Assembly (NCBI GenBank): GCA_964276095.1
Contig: CAXYDR010000001.1
Location: forward strand, 744,001 to 808,000
Direction: 5' to 3'
Length of the DNA: 64,000 bases
From: GCA-2733415 sp964276095
Lineage (GTDB): Bacteria; Bacteroidota; Bacteroidia; Flavobacteriales; Flavobacteriaceae
Below are positions 28,655-39,199 of the stretch, one piece after another (the stretch's first letter is position 1; the number at the start of each line of letters is the position of its first letter). The translations under genes and the position numbers were made by a program. The notes beneath the pieces were generated by a model. The model saw only the letters and a list, made by a program, of their open reading frames with translations. It had not been told where the DNA came from and did not search any database.

Positions 28655-30592
28655 CTAGTTCTTAAGCACCTGTTTTATAAACGTTTTATCGTTTTGAAGT
28701 ACTTGAATAAAATATATCCCATTAGTTAAATTCTCTAATGTAATTTTTTTAGAAAATACTGAATTTAAAGACTTCGATTTATCGGTAATAACCGTTCTTC
28801 CTAATACATCAATCACATTAACAGTAACGTCATTTGAATCTGAATTTGTAAAGCTAATTAACACATTATCATTTGTTGGGTTTGGATATAAACTAAAACC
28901 ATCAAACGTATTATTTTCTTCGACACTTAATACCGTTGCAGTAGCACCACTTACTATTAGGCTATAATTTTCTCCTGCTGCAGGTAATGTTCCTTTATGT
29001 GTTACTGTAATCGTATATGTTCCTGCTACAGGATTATTAACATCTACGCGTTCAAACGGGTCTCTATCATTATCGCCATCATTTGCATTAGTGTCTACTT
29101 CTGTTAATCGCCATGGATAATATGTTGTTCCATTATTGGTGACACGGATGTCTAAATCATTATTCAATACTTTTGCTCCTGCATTTGCACCTGCAGCACC
29201 ATCATATACATTACTTGCTTCAGCAGTATCAAACCAGCTAATAGAAACTAATAATGGCTCTGTACCACCTGTAGTTACATCAATAGAATAACTCGCCGTA
29301 TTTGCTAAGTTTAATTCATCTACTAATGTTGTTACCCCATTATTTGTAATTACTTGAGCAGCCGCTTTAGCATTTATTAATCCCCAACCAGATTTAGCAT
29401 CTGGACCAGTAGTTAATCCATCTAATGCTGTATGTAAGGCTAATCCTTTTAATGTATTTCCTTTCATATAAACACTATTAACATTAGCGTAATGTTGTTG
29501 TAATAACAATAATGTTCCTGCAACTGTAGGCGCTGCCATAGAAGATCCTGTAAAAGTATTATACAAACCATCAGCATTATCAACACAAGACTGAACATTT
29601 GTTCCTATACCTGTAATATCTGGCTTTATACGTAAATCATCTGTTGGACCTTGAGTACTTGTTCCATTTATACCAAAACTGGTCACATCTCCATTAGCAT
29701 CATAAACAGGGTTCATTCCGTTTGCTACAGATATTCCATTTTTAGTTAATTTTCTATAGGTTAACTTATCGTAATTAACATTTCCATTAAGTGGTTCTGT
29801 ATTATTAGTCGTATTTCCTCCAGTATTACCCACTGAATTTATTGGTAAAAAATACTCATAAGTATCTATTACAAGGTCATAATTTAGACATGGCGAAACA
29901 TAAGCTCCAAAAGCCCAATCTGGATAAGTAGAAGGGTCTGTTCCATAAGATTGATTAGAGACTAACGCACCATTAAATCCAGCATTATTTATTTCATTAA
30001 GATCGTCTGTAAAAACATAAGCTTTAATGGTTGCTGAAGAAGCCATACCTCTAGCCGCAGGAGCTGTGCCATTTGCAGCAAAAGTTCCAGACACATGTGT
30101 TGAATGAAAACTATTCCCATTCAATTCTCCTGGAGCACCAGATTCATTAAGGTCATCAACTTGCTCTATTTTACCAACTCCTGTAAATTCTTGATGTGTT
30201 GAACGAACTCTTCCTCCATCCCAAACATAAGCAACCATATTTTCACCGTTTACATCCAAACCTAAACTTCCTCCTGTATATAAATCTGTTGCTCGAGTTG
30301 CAATTCCTGCTGGTTGGTTTTCTATACAGTAATAGTCAGGTGAACCATCTGGTAAGGCACCCATTAATTGATCGAATGATCCGTCTGCATTAAATACTTT
30401 TTCTTCATAGCCTAAAGAAATTAAGCGTTTTACGTCTTCTTTTTGCTGTTTAGAATAATCTGCAACCTGTTTCGTTACCTTTGCTGCTTTTTCAACATCA
30501 TAACTATTTTTAATTGTTTGACGTTCTTCGTCAGTTTGTGAAAAACCAACATAAGTAGCACATAACAAAAATAAAAGGGTGATTTTTTTCAT
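28655..30592 (-). CDS. Secreted subtilisin-like (S8) protease with T9SS sorting domain
   Basis: I place the start at MKKITLLFLL (30592), which gives a signal peptide ending GFSQ; an upstream ATG at 30655 would overlap the neighbouring gene. The product is 645 residues. The catalytic triad is seen as Asp in VAYVWDGGRVR (about 122), His in HSTHVSGTFAANG (about 160) and Ser in FTGSSMAAPTVAGT (about 355). After the peptidase comes a P-domain-like beta region (to about 545) and a T9SS type A sorting domain (FSLYPNPTNDNVLISF to IKQVLKN). It is probably surface-bound or released. The gene lies 37 bases after the fibre-like protein gene, so the two are likely co-transcribed. Confidence 0.9.
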   Translation of the reverse strand: MKKITLLFLLCATYVGFSQTDEERQTIKNSYDVEKAAKVTKQVADYSKQQKEDVKRLISLGYEEKVFNADGSFDQLMGALPDGSPDYYCIENQPAGIATRATDLYTGGSLGLDVNGENMVAYVWDGGRVRSTHQEFTGVGKIEQVDDLNESGAPGELNGNSFHSTHVSGTFAANGTAPAARGMASSATIKAYVFTDDLNEINNAGFNGALVSNQSYGTDPSTYPDWAFGAYVSPCLNYDLVIDTYEYFLPINSVGNTGGNTTNNTEPLNGNVNYDKLTYRKLTKNGISVANGMNPVYDANGDVTSFGINGTSTQGPTDDLRIKPDITGIGTNVQSCVDNADGLYNTFTGSSMAAPTVAGTLLLLQQHYANVNSVYMKGNTLKGLALHTALDGLTTGPDAKSGWGLINAKAAAQVITNNGVTTLVDELNLANTASYSIDVTTGGTEPLLVSISWFDTAEASNVYDGAAGANAGAKVLNNDLDIRVTNNGTTYYPWRLTEVDTNANDGDNDRDPFERVDVNNPVAGTYTITVTHKGTLPAAGENYSLIVSGATATVLSVEENNTFDGFSLYPNPTNDNVLISFTNSDSNDVTVNVIDVLGRTVITDKSKSLNSVFSKKITLENLTNGIYFIQVLQNDKTFIKQVLKN

Positions 30593-30629
30593 AATATTAA
30601 GAGGCGTATTTCTATTTAGGGCAATAGAC

Positions 30630-33164
30630 TTATTGTTTTTTGTTTTCAAGAGCATTTAAGCGGTTCACAATTAATTTTAACTGCGCTTTTAATAGCTCAT
30701 TTTCTTGGGATAATTCTTTGTTTTTCCCATTAAGTTCAGCGATATACAAGAAATTCTCTTCGATTTTCTCTAAGTTTTTAATAGATGTTTTGGTCACATC
30801 TAAAACCATTCCTTCTGCTTTTACTTCTTTATAAGACTTTACATTTGGTAAATGTCCGTTTGCTTTAACAAAAGAAATTGCTTCGTTTAATGGTGTGAAT
30901 GAATAGTTTGTATCTATCGTTGATTCACCAGAAAAATAATTTTCAAAAACATAATCAGGATATGTCGTTGTCCCAGAAATTAAACTTCCTGTTGCTTCAA
31001 TATCTCCACCTACAGTAAGTGTGCTTGTTAAAGAGGTTGTAGGGTTTAAATTTATACCAACACGATCTGTAGCAAAATCCCCTCCAATTAATGGGGTTGC
31101 ACTACTAGAATTATCTATTGCTAGAAGATTACTTTGTGTATTAAAACTCCCACCTGCACTATTACCTATAAATACTCTACCTGATAATGCTGGCATAGAT
31201 CCAATAGCGGTTGTTCCACCAGTCATTCCAGCACTTCTACCTATTACAACATTATTACTACCATCCTGATTTAATTGATCTGTGTTTTGACCTATAACTA
31301 CATTAGCACTACCATTTACTAAATATTTAGATGCATCTCTTCCTATAGACACATTAGCAGCTCCTGCACCTGGATGTGCTCCCATAGCATCAAAGCCAAT
31401 AGCAACATTACTATTTCCAGTTATTTGACTCGCAGAGTTAGATCCTACAGCAACACTTTGCGCTGCGCTACCTGCACTTGACATTGCACTACCACCTATT
31501 GCGGTATTACTTGCACCTGTTGTATGTGAAGCTAGTGCATTTCTTCCAATTGCTACATTATTATACGCTAATGTAAGATCTCTTAAGGCTCCATTCCCTA
31601 TTCCTACATTATTAGCTCCATGATAACCATAAATGGCACCAGTTGTAATATTAGAACCTGCATTCTGTCCTATTAAAACATTTCCTTTCCCATTAAGATC
31701 ATCTGCTGTTCCTGCATTTTCTCCAATGCGTACAGAACCTCCTGTGTTTAAAAACTCTAGTTGTCCGCTTGTACTAAAACGACTATGAATTATATTGTTT
31801 GTTCTTATGTCTAAAGCTACATTATCAGTTGTTCCTAAAAAATTAGTTCCGTTTACTGTTCCTGCATTTCCTGCTAAGTCCCATGCTGAATCTGAACCTC
31901 CATTTTGCCAATTTACATCTCCTAAACCATTTGTTGTTAATACTTGACCTGATGTTCCGTCTACTAATGGGAAACTATAAATAGCTCCTGCAGTAATATC
32001 ATCACTCGATCCTATTTGTAACTGTCCACCAACACGTAAAATATCGTTATCGAATTCTCCATATAGTAATGGTGTTACACTATTAGAATTCTCTATCATT
32101 AAAACATTATCTGCAGAGGTAGCACTACGACCTGCACGATAACCAATTAACACACGACCAGATGCCGTTGTTACACTTCCTGTAGCAGCACCAGCATCGG
32201 ATCCTAAAATTACATTTTGAATACCTAATGTGTTAAATTCATCGGCATCATAACCTACAAAAACATTATTCGTTCCATCAGTTGTTCGTTTACCAGCTCC
32301 GCTTCCTAAAGCCGTATTATTAAATCCTACTCCAGTAGCACCCGTACTACCTCTTAAAGCTCTAAATCCTACACCTGTATTATGATCTGCTGTTATATTT
32401 TCTATAGCGTCAACACCAATAGCAACATTAAATTCTGCATCTATTGCGTTTTTTAAAGCGTCTAACCCTACACTTGTATTATTAGTTCCTGTAGTCATAC
32501 TAGCAGATGCATTATGACCAATTGCCGTATTAGCAGCGCCAGTTGTTAAAGCATTCATAGCATTAAAACCAACTCCTGTGCTATACCTACCATGAAAAGA
32601 CAAAGAAGCACCTGATGTAATATTTTCACCAGCAAAAGATCCTATAAAAACATTCTCTTTTACTCCATTCGTTAAATCGTCTGCTGCTCCAGCATTTTCA
32701 CCTATATAAACAGAGCCTTCCGTATTTAAAAATTCTAATTGCCCGCCTGTTGTAAAGCGGTTATGTATGATATTATTAGTTCGTATATCTAAAGATTGAG
32801 CATCAGTTGTTCCTAAAAAGTTAGTTCCGTTTACAGTTCCTGCATTACCTGTTAATTCCCATCCTGAAGTTCCTTCTCCAAAACCTAACCATGTGGTTGT
32901 AGCATTATTCCAGTAATAAAAACCTGGTAAATCTAAACCTGAAGTTGTTGTTAAATAAACCAACATTGCATCTTGAGTTACTGTTGGGTTTATTGTAGGG
33001 AAAGCATCTACTCTTGGTATTAGAATTCCATCTGTATTTGCCGGTGTTACTTGGTTGGATGCTGTAATATCTAATGTAGCTTGTGGGGTTGTAGTACTGA
33101 TACCTACTTGAGCTGACACTATAATACTTACTGTTAACATAATTGTTGTTAGTATATTTTTCAT
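30630..33164 (-). CDS. Secreted YadA-head/tail-fibre-like repeat protein
   Basis: An 844-residue exported protein with a signal peptide (MKNILTTIMLTVSIIVSAQ). After an N-terminal domain common in flavobacterial fibre proteins (VGISTTTPQATLDI) come many YadA-head-like repeats, e.g. NVAIGVDAI, NTAIGHNAS, NVLIGQNAG. Two long units are duplicated: GNAGTVNGTNFLGTTD with IGENAG occurs at about 107 and again at about 428. The C-terminal 130 residues include NGHLPNVKSYKEVKAEGM and a coiled coil (KIEENFLYIAELNGKNKEL onwards), like the intramolecular chaperone or stalk end of phage-tail-like fibres. No T9SS domain is seen. Likely a trimeric surface or adhesive fibre. It is divergent from the TPR regulator. 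Confidence 0.75.
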   Translation of the reverse strand: MKNILTTIMLTVSIIVSAQVGISTTTPQATLDITASNQVTPANTDGILIPRVDAFPTINPTVTQDAMLVYLTTTSGLDLPGFYYWNNATTTWLGFGEGTSGWELTGNAGTVNGTNFLGTTDAQSLDIRTNNIIHNRFTTGGQLEFLNTEGSVYIGENAGAADDLTNGVKENVFIGSFAGENITSGASLSFHGRYSTGVGFNAMNALTTGAANTAIGHNASASMTTGTNNTSVGLDALKNAIDAEFNVAIGVDAIENITADHNTGVGFRALRGSTGATGVGFNNTALGSGAGKRTTDGTNNVFVGYDADEFNTLGIQNVILGSDAGAATGSVTTASGRVLIGYRAGRSATSADNVLMIENSNSVTPLLYGEFDNDILRVGGQLQIGSSDDITAGAIYSFPLVDGTSGQVLTTNGLGDVNWQNGGSDSAWDLAGNAGTVNGTNFLGTTDNVALDIRTNNIIHSRFSTSGQLEFLNTGGSVRIGENAGTADDLNGKGNVLIGQNAGSNITTGAIYGYHGANNVGIGNGALRDLTLAYNNVAIGRNALASHTTGASNTAIGGSAMSSAGSAAQSVAVGSNSASQITGNSNVAIGFDAMGAHPGAGAANVSIGRDASKYLVNGSANVVIGQNTDQLNQDGSNNVVIGRSAGMTGGTTAIGSMPALSGRVFIGNSAGGSFNTQSNLLAIDNSSSATPLIGGDFATDRVGINLNPTTSLTSTLTVGGDIEATGSLISGTTTYPDYVFENYFSGESTIDTNYSFTPLNEAISFVKANGHLPNVKSYKEVKAEGMVLDVTKTSIKNLEKIEENFLYIAELNGKNKELSQENELLKAQLKLIVNRLNALENKKQ

Positions 33165-33309
33165 GATTATTCTGGGTATTTGTTTGCCACAAAACTATAC
33201 TCATAGCACTACATATTAAAATAAATACATAATACAAACCTCCTATAGTATAAAAACAGTATTTTTGAAACCCAAAATAACTATTATATTTATAGTATAT
33301 TAAATACAC

Positions 33310-35166
33310 ATGAGGCTAGTATCCAGTGCGCTATTTTTTTTAATTCTCTTTACTTCATATTCACAAAACAATGTGAATCAATGGGGTGTGAATATTAGTT
33401 TAACTAAAAACAACACATTAAAAAAAGAACTTGTATTAAAAATTATTGACCATTATTTATATGTTGACAAACAAAATGATAGTGTTTCTAAGTACCTAAA
33501 CACGAATATTTTAATAAATGGAGATAGTTTATTTGTTGCAGAAAAACTATATCGACACGCTTTATTGCATTCAAATACTGCAGCTTATGATTTAGCGCTT
33601 GAACACGCAAAAAAAGCATCAGTATTATTTGATAAATATGAAGAATACTCTAAAAGTGCCTTAACTAAAAGACAAATAGGTAATATTTATCAAACCCTAT
33701 TTAAAAACCAAGAGGCCATAATCTATTTTAAAGAAGCAGAACCACATCTAAAAGGTAAAGAACGTATTAGAATGTTAATAGGTTTAGGAGCAGTTTATTC
33801 ACAACTGAATGAACTTGACAAATCAATTTCTTATTATATTGAAGCCTATAATGCTTCCGAAGAGTTTAAAGACAGTAGTAGTTTATTCAATATTCATAAT
33901 GGAATGGCTAGTGTTTATGCTAAAAATGAAGATTTTGATAAAACAAAAGAGTCGTATCAAAAAGCTTTAAAAATAGCTAAAGAACAAAAAAACTACCTTG
34001 GTCAACTTATTTGCAATTACAATCTCGGGTTCCTTGCTTTTAAACTAAAAGAAATAGAAAATGCAAAATCATATTTTGAAAATGCATTCTCTTTATTTAA
34101 TAAAACCGACAATAACTACTTAAAGGCTTCCACCTACTTTAAATATGCAGAAACACAATTAGAATTAGGTAATATTTCATTGGCCTCAGGAAATCTAGAA
34201 AAATCAGAATTGCTTTTTAACGAAATGAAAAGCACTGGAAGAATTCCATATGTACTCAATGTAAAAGCTGCTATTGAATTAAAGAAAGGAAATATTAATA
34301 ATGTCATTATAATTCTTGAAAAAGCGATTAAAATCTCGTCAAAAAATGAAATTATTGGTATTACATCAAAGAATTATTTAGATTTAGCAAAAGCTTATAA
34401 AGAGAAAGGTGATGCTGTAAAAAGTTTTGATGCTTATGAAAAATACACTAATATTAATGATAGTGTTGCTTCAATAAAAAAAAATAGAGAAATAGAAATT
34501 GTAAAAGCAAAATTTGAAGCTAGCGAATTAGAAAACAAACTAAAACAAGATGTTGTTTTACTTTCGGTAAAAAATAAAACGAGCTATTATAGAAATCTAT
34601 TATTGGCGGTTACTATTATAGGTCTTGTGGTCTTTTTATACAGACAACGAAAAATTAATCAAGTAAAACAAAAAACCCTTCAACAAGAAAAAGAAATTAT
34701 ATCACTAAATGAAGTGTTATTACAAGATAAGGTAAAGCATTCAGGCACTCAAATAACAGAATATGCCATACTAATTGATGAACGAAATCAGTTTTTAGAC
34801 AAACTTAATAAACAGATGAAAGACATCAGGAACCTCTCTAATGACAGTACACAAAAAAGCTTAATTATAGATTTGCAATTCTTTATTAGAGATAATATTA
34901 GTGTTAAAAAAGGAAAAGTAGATTTAGATAAAAATACAGGGAAGTTTGAAGAAGATTTCAATTTTAAACTGGAGCAACGCTTTCCAAAATTAACAGACAA
35001 AGAAATTATTGTATGTAGATTATTACTTATAAATTTAACTTCTAAACAGATTGCTCAAAAAATGGAAATCACAGTACAATCTGTAAATAATTATAGGGCT
35101 TCTATTCGTAAAAAAGTTGTATTAGAACCTGGTGTAAATCTAAAGCGTTTTTTAAAACAGATATAA
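33310..35166 (+). CDS. TPR sensor protein with LuxR-type HTH
   Basis: A 618-residue membrane regulator. It has a signal peptide (1-20), about six tetratricopeptide repeats (about 80-385; e.g. KTKESYQKALKIAKEQKNY), a single TM (YRNLLLAVTIIGLVVFLYRQ, about 428-447), a coiled coil, and a C-terminal LuxR/GerE-type HTH (FPKLTDKEIIVCRLLL, SKQIAQKMEITVQSVNNYRA; about 555-600). The arrangement puts the TPR region in the periplasm and the DNA-binding domain in the cytoplasm, a common Bacteroidota design. The divergent position, 145 bases from the fibre and protease genes, makes them candidate targets (inference). Confidence 0.82.
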   Translation: MRLVSSALFFLILFTSYSQNNVNQWGVNISLTKNNTLKKELVLKIIDHYLYVDKQNDSVSKYLNTNILINGDSLFVAEKLYRHALLHSNTAAYDLALEHAKKASVLFDKYEEYSKSALTKRQIGNIYQTLFKNQEAIIYFKEAEPHLKGKERIRMLIGLGAVYSQLNELDKSISYYIEAYNASEEFKDSSSLFNIHNGMASVYAKNEDFDKTKESYQKALKIAKEQKNYLGQLICNYNLGFLAFKLKEIENAKSYFENAFSLFNKTDNNYLKASTYFKYAETQLELGNISLASGNLEKSELLFNEMKSTGRIPYVLNVKAAIELKKGNINNVIIILEKAIKISSKNEIIGITSKNYLDLAKAYKEKGDAVKSFDAYEKYTNINDSVASIKKNREIEIVKAKFEASELENKLKQDVVLLSVKNKTSYYRNLLLAVTIIGLVVFLYRQRKINQVKQKTLQQEKEIISLNEVLLQDKVKHSGTQITEYAILIDERNQFLDKLNKQMKDIRNLSNDSTQKSLIIDLQFFIRDNISVKKGKVDLDKNTGKFEEDFNFKLEQRFPKLTDKEIIVCRLLLINLTSKQIAQKMEITVQSVNNYRASIRKKVVLEPGVNLKRFLKQI

Positions 35167-35206
35167 AAGTTAGTTAAATAGACTAAATACTTTAGTGTAG
35201 TCAATT

Positions 35207-35765
35207 CATTACACACACATTCCTCTTCTCTCCTATCGTCGTTTCGAAAAAAGAGTGTTTTATTATCATTGTAAAAGAAACTTTTGAGAATGAATTTTTT
35301 AAAGAAACTATAGTAAAAACTTATGCTTTTAATCCAAGCAAAGTTAAATAACGCAGAACATTATAGTTCAAATGTATTATAATGGTTTATTATGGCTGTT
35401 TAACCATTTTAAGCTATAATTAGTCATTATGTACGGGATATTTCTAAAGATTGAGAATCTTTGGAAATATTAGCGAGTTGTTGTGGCTGGGCTCGTCAAA
35501 GACGCTCGATTTTTTTATATAACACAAATGCGTAGCATTCATGAACTCCTTAATTTAAAATAAAATGACGTGAATAATTAGCCAACGCTTCCAGCCACCA
35601 AAAAAAGCAAAACCTTTTAGCTTGTATATAAGCCACGTAATTAATTGAGTATTCTCGTTAAAAAAGTTTTCAATGTGTTTTCTTGTAATTCCCGCAACAG
35701 TATAAAATTTTCTTACAACATCATCCTTGCTTTAAAATTTCTATACACTTGCTAAGTTCTCATTA
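35207..35765. repeat. Dispersed noncoding repeat, copy C
   Basis: 35207-35425 matches the left part of copy B. Then a segment not in A or B follows: a hairpin with 15-bp arms (35438-35452 and 35456-35470, one T-G pair, loop GAG). It continues with GGCTCGTCAAAGACGCTCGA and then CCAACGCTTCCAGCCACC through CTTTAAAATTTCTATACACTTGC, matching A and B again. No gene. The remainder to 36016 holds a terminator-like hairpin and otherwise nothing I can identify. Confidence 0.8.
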
Positions 35766-35849
35766 CTATTTATATAATCAATTTACCAAATATTTCCTGA
35801 ATCTGTAAGGCCGTATAATAGTCTCGCTCGATAGTTGTCATAATAAGTG

Positions 35850-35876
35850 AAAGCAGCCCGATATGAGCTGCTTTTG
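35850..35876 (+). terminator. Terminator-like hairpin AAAGCAGC/GCTGCTTT
   Basis: AAAGCAGC (35850-35857) and GCTGCTTT (35867-35874) pair perfectly around 9 bases and are followed by TTG. It is 680 bases beyond the TPR regulator stop, so it may belong to a lost gene. Confidence 0.5.
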
Positions 35877-36016
35877 TTCTATAGAGTATGAAGGTGAACT
35901 CAGTATTTCAGTAGATAGAACGTTGTAAAACTTTAATATATAATAGAATATATCTTAGTATAGTTTTTTAACTATTTGTCACCTTTTTTATTACAAGTCT
36001 ATTCTTGACTTAAGTT

Positions 36017-38002
36017 TTAATAACTAGCAATAAATTTTTTGGATTTTTCCACAAGTCCATCATCATTAGTAAATTGCAATATATAAACACCTTCTGATAG
36101 TACTGAGATATCAATTGTAATTTCATTATTTACAAATGAGTCAAAGTTTAATTTTTTGTCAATAATTTTTTTACCGCTATAGTCGAATATTTTTATGAAT
36201 GAACGTTTCTTATTTTTTCCAGTATAATAAACATGAATTGAATCGTGAGTAACAGTAGGATATACATCAAACTTAATGTTATTAAGCGAATTTTCTACCG
36301 TACTTAACACTGCATCTTCATATACTTGATCTCCTGCTAACCAAGTAAACACAACTTTAGTTTCTCCAATTTGAGTGTTTGGTATTGTAAATATATCTCT
36401 ATCAACCATGATTAAATCGGCGTATTTACCCACTTCTAAACTACCTGTTTTATCTTCCTGTCGCATTACATAAGCGCCATTAATTGTAAATGCTTTTACC
36501 GCTGCAGCTACATTTGGTAGGTTTTGAGGAACTCTTGTTAATGAATTCTGAATTCCTACAAATGGACTAATACTACTTACATCCCAATCACTGCTTAAAG
36601 TTACTCTTGCTCCTGCGTCAAATATTGATTTTACCGGAACTAAATTATCAGAACGAGTAACTCCAATAAAATCATCATTATCATGCCAATGATTCGGGTT
36701 GGTAAAATCTCCAGTAACTTGCATATCTGCAGTAACATTTAAACTAGAGAATCTTGAAAAATCAGTTGGTTTTACAACCTCCAAGTGTGTAATTCTATGT
36801 CTTGCACCAATATCTCCATTAGCTACTCTTGCCGCAGCGATAGCATCTAGACTTTCTGTAATTCCTCTATCACCAATTGCATGAATATGAAAATCAAAAC
36901 CTTTTTGCTCTAAAGTAGTTATTAGTGATGTCATTCTTGAAACATCTATATAATTTAGTCCTTTAGAAAATGGAAAACCTAGAAAACTCAATATTCCAGT
37001 TTCGTAATTTTCGTGCATTGCAGCTGTTGCATTTATTAAAATACCATCAGCATATAATTTTATTTGACGTATTTTTAACATATCGTCCCCACTATCATAC
37101 ATTGCTTCAATGGTAGGGATTTGAGTTACATCATTATCTTCTGGGTAAACCCACGGAGCTAAACCTACTCTACATGTCAATAAATTATTTGCTTTAATTT
37201 GCTGCCAAGTCTGTATATAGTTCTGCTTCCAATATGTACGACCTTCGCAGATTGAGGTAATACCGTTTTTTGCTAATAATGGTAGCCCATAATTTACTAA
37301 TCCATCATAATTGTTGTTTTGCATTGTTGCATTAGTTGCCAAAGCTACACTTAAAGCATCATCTCCAGCACTATCAAGTAGTATTCCATCTACATCAGAA
37401 GTAGTCCCCCATGTTGATTTTATAATGTGTCCGCCAATTGGGTCTGGTGTTGTAGCAGTAATACCTAAAGCAGTTAGGCCAGCCGTATTTATCCAAACTG
37501 AATGGGAAGTTTCTTCCATAATTATAGCAGGAGTTATTGGATATACTTCATCTAAAATTAATCGCGGAGCTCTTGTTGCATCTAATAATGTATAAATGGA
37601 ATGCCCCCAACCTATTACCCAACCATTACTATTTGGAGTACTATTACAAGCATTTAATACAGAAATAAAATTTTCAGGATTCGTTTCTTCGCTATTCAAA
37701 ATACAACTAGCGCCATTAGCAGAGCTGGCCTCAAGAGGATGCATATGTACATCATGCATTCCTGGTAATACCAATCGACCTCCACCATCTTTAACCTCAG
37801 TACTAGTTCCTATATGAGTAACAACACCTGTGTTAGAGCCTGTATAAATTATTAGTCCGTTTTTAATAGCAATAGCCTGAACAAATGTATCTGACGCATC
37901 AGCAGTATAAATTTTAGCGTTTTTAATTACTTTATCAGCAATTTGAGCTTTTGTAGATATTAAAGACATGAATAGCAATATAAGTGTTACTGAGTTTTTC
38001 AT
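36017..38002 (-). CDS. Secreted amidohydrolase (YtcJ-like, Amidohydro_3) with T9SS sorting domain
   Basis: A 661-residue exported metal-dependent hydrolase. It has a signal peptide (1-19, ending TKAQ), then the amidohydrolase fold: the first metal motif HMHP in GMHDVHMHPLE (about 83), HIHAIGDRGI (about 373), the HL in HRITHLEV (about 404), and the Asp in LSSDWDVSSI (about 486). From about 570 a T9SS type A sorting domain follows (VYPTVTHDSIHVYYTG ... SEGVYILQF). YtcJ-like enzymes act on amide or ester bonds of unknown compounds; an extracellular version is less usual. It stands alone, divergent from the histidine kinase. Confidence 0.85.
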   Translation of the reverse strand: MKNSVTLILLFMSLISTKAQIADKVIKNAKIYTADASDTFVQAIAIKNGLIIYTGSNTGVVTHIGTSTEVKDGGGRLVLPGMHDVHMHPLEASSANGASCILNSEETNPENFISVLNACNSTPNSNGWVIGWGHSIYTLLDATRAPRLILDEVYPITPAIIMEETSHSVWINTAGLTALGITATTPDPIGGHIIKSTWGTTSDVDGILLDSAGDDALSVALATNATMQNNNYDGLVNYGLPLLAKNGITSICEGRTYWKQNYIQTWQQIKANNLLTCRVGLAPWVYPEDNDVTQIPTIEAMYDSGDDMLKIRQIKLYADGILINATAAMHENYETGILSFLGFPFSKGLNYIDVSRMTSLITTLEQKGFDFHIHAIGDRGITESLDAIAAARVANGDIGARHRITHLEVVKPTDFSRFSSLNVTADMQVTGDFTNPNHWHDNDDFIGVTRSDNLVPVKSIFDAGARVTLSSDWDVSSISPFVGIQNSLTRVPQNLPNVAAAVKAFTINGAYVMRQEDKTGSLEVGKYADLIMVDRDIFTIPNTQIGETKVVFTWLAGDQVYEDAVLSTVENSLNNIKFDVYPTVTHDSIHVYYTGKNKKRSFIKIFDYSGKKIIDKKLNFDSFVNNEITIDISVLSEGVYILQFTNDDGLVEKSKKFIASY

Positions 38003-38189
38003 AATGTGATTATTAAATTAAGATACTGCTAAAGTATAAGTGTCATGAAAATCTGGAAACAATTTTCCACCAAAGCTTACTATTTAGGAATAAAAAGATA
38101 GATTTTGAACCTAAAGACAAAAAACAATATTTCAATCCTAAAAAAGGTGGTTTGATGCTTATTATCTATCTTTAAAGGATTAAATACGA

Positions 38190-38197
38190 TACTTTTG
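38190..38197 (+). promoter_or_regulatory. -7 promoter box for the LytS/LytTR pair
   Basis: TACTTTTG fits TAnnTTTG and lies 18 bases before the kinase start. I see no clear TTG at the usual distance upstream. Confidence 0.45.
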
Positions 38198-38215
38198 AAT
38201 ATAATATTATTTTAA

Positions 38216-39196
38216 ATGTTAAAAGTAAAATCAATATACCATGCCTTGTTTTGGATATTTATATTCCTCTTTGTACTAGATTATCAGGAGACTGAATATG
38301 AGATTATACAAGCAATCGCTTTTACACTAATTGAATGTACTATTTATAGTGTTATTGTTTACAGTAATTTATATTTTTTGATTCCTAATTTATTAGAGCA
38401 AAAAGGAAGAGTAATGTACGGAGTAGGACTTTTTTCTCTTCTACTTCTCATCTCAATCCTTATCTATTATTCGGGATTAGGTTATTATTTAATTAGCGAA
38501 AGTGATATTAGAAACCTCCTTTCCTTTTCGCTAAACTATATTCTTTTTATAGTTATATCATATCTATACTGGTATTTCACTTTATTCCAACAAGAACATA
38601 AAAACAGATTAGCTTTACAAAATGAAAAACTTACAGCTGAATTACAATTATTAAAATCGCAAGTGAGCCCTCATTTTTTATTCAATTCACTAAACAATAT
38701 CTATTCATTAAGCATTGCAAAACATGATAATGCACCTCTAATGATTGAAAAATTATCAGATATTTTGCGATATATTATTTACGATGGGAAAAAGAAATTT
38801 GTCCCTTTAGAAAGGGAAATCACACTTTTAAATAATTATGTTGAGTTACAATTAATGAAAAAAATCAAAGCAGAGAAAAATGTTTTAGTTTCTATAAACG
38901 GGGTGTCATCAACTCATAAAATAGCACCTTTAATTTTAATAAACTGCATAGAGAATTGTTTTAAACATAGTGATGTCGTTTACAATTCAAATGGACAATT
39001 ATCTATTGATGTTTCAGTTAAAGAGGAAGTTTTACATTTTAAAACTACAAACTCTCACCAAAAAAAAAGTAATGAAACTGGTATTGGGTTAGAAAACACT
39101 AAAAAACAATTACAACATTACTATCCAAATAAGCATCGATTTAAAATTGATGATAATAATGGTATCTTTAAACTAACACTAACAATTAATTTATAA
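38216..39196 (+). CDS. Sensor histidine kinase, LytS/His_kinase type
   Basis: A 326-residue kinase with four N-terminal TM helices (about 8-130). The His_kinase domain follows: the phosphoacceptor histidine in SQVSPHFLFNSLNNIYSLS (about 149), then PLILINCIENCFKHS (N box, about 240) and a C-terminal G-box (ETGIGLENTKKQL, about 290). No extracytoplasmic sensor domain is visible, so the signal is probably detected in or near the membrane. The response regulator follows after 3 bases. Confidence 0.9.
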   Translation: MLKVKSIYHALFWIFIFLFVLDYQETEYEIIQAIAFTLIECTIYSVIVYSNLYFLIPNLLEQKGRVMYGVGLFSLLLLISILIYYSGLGYYLISESDIRNLLSFSLNYILFIVISYLYWYFTLFQQEHKNRLALQNEKLTAELQLLKSQVSPHFLFNSLNNIYSLSIAKHDNAPLMIEKLSDILRYIIYDGKKKFVPLEREITLLNNYVELQLMKKIKAEKNVLVSINGVSSTHKIAPLILINCIENCFKHSDVVYNSNGQLSIDVSVKEEVLHFKTTNSHQKKSNETGIGLENTKKQLQHYYPNKHRFKIDDNNGIFKLTLTINL

Positions 39197-39199
39197 TAA

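Noticed and set aside
35430..35600. Integron attC sites in the repeat family
   Set aside because: The hairpins lack the RYYYAAC/GTTRRRY core pairs, and no integrase gene or cassette row is present.
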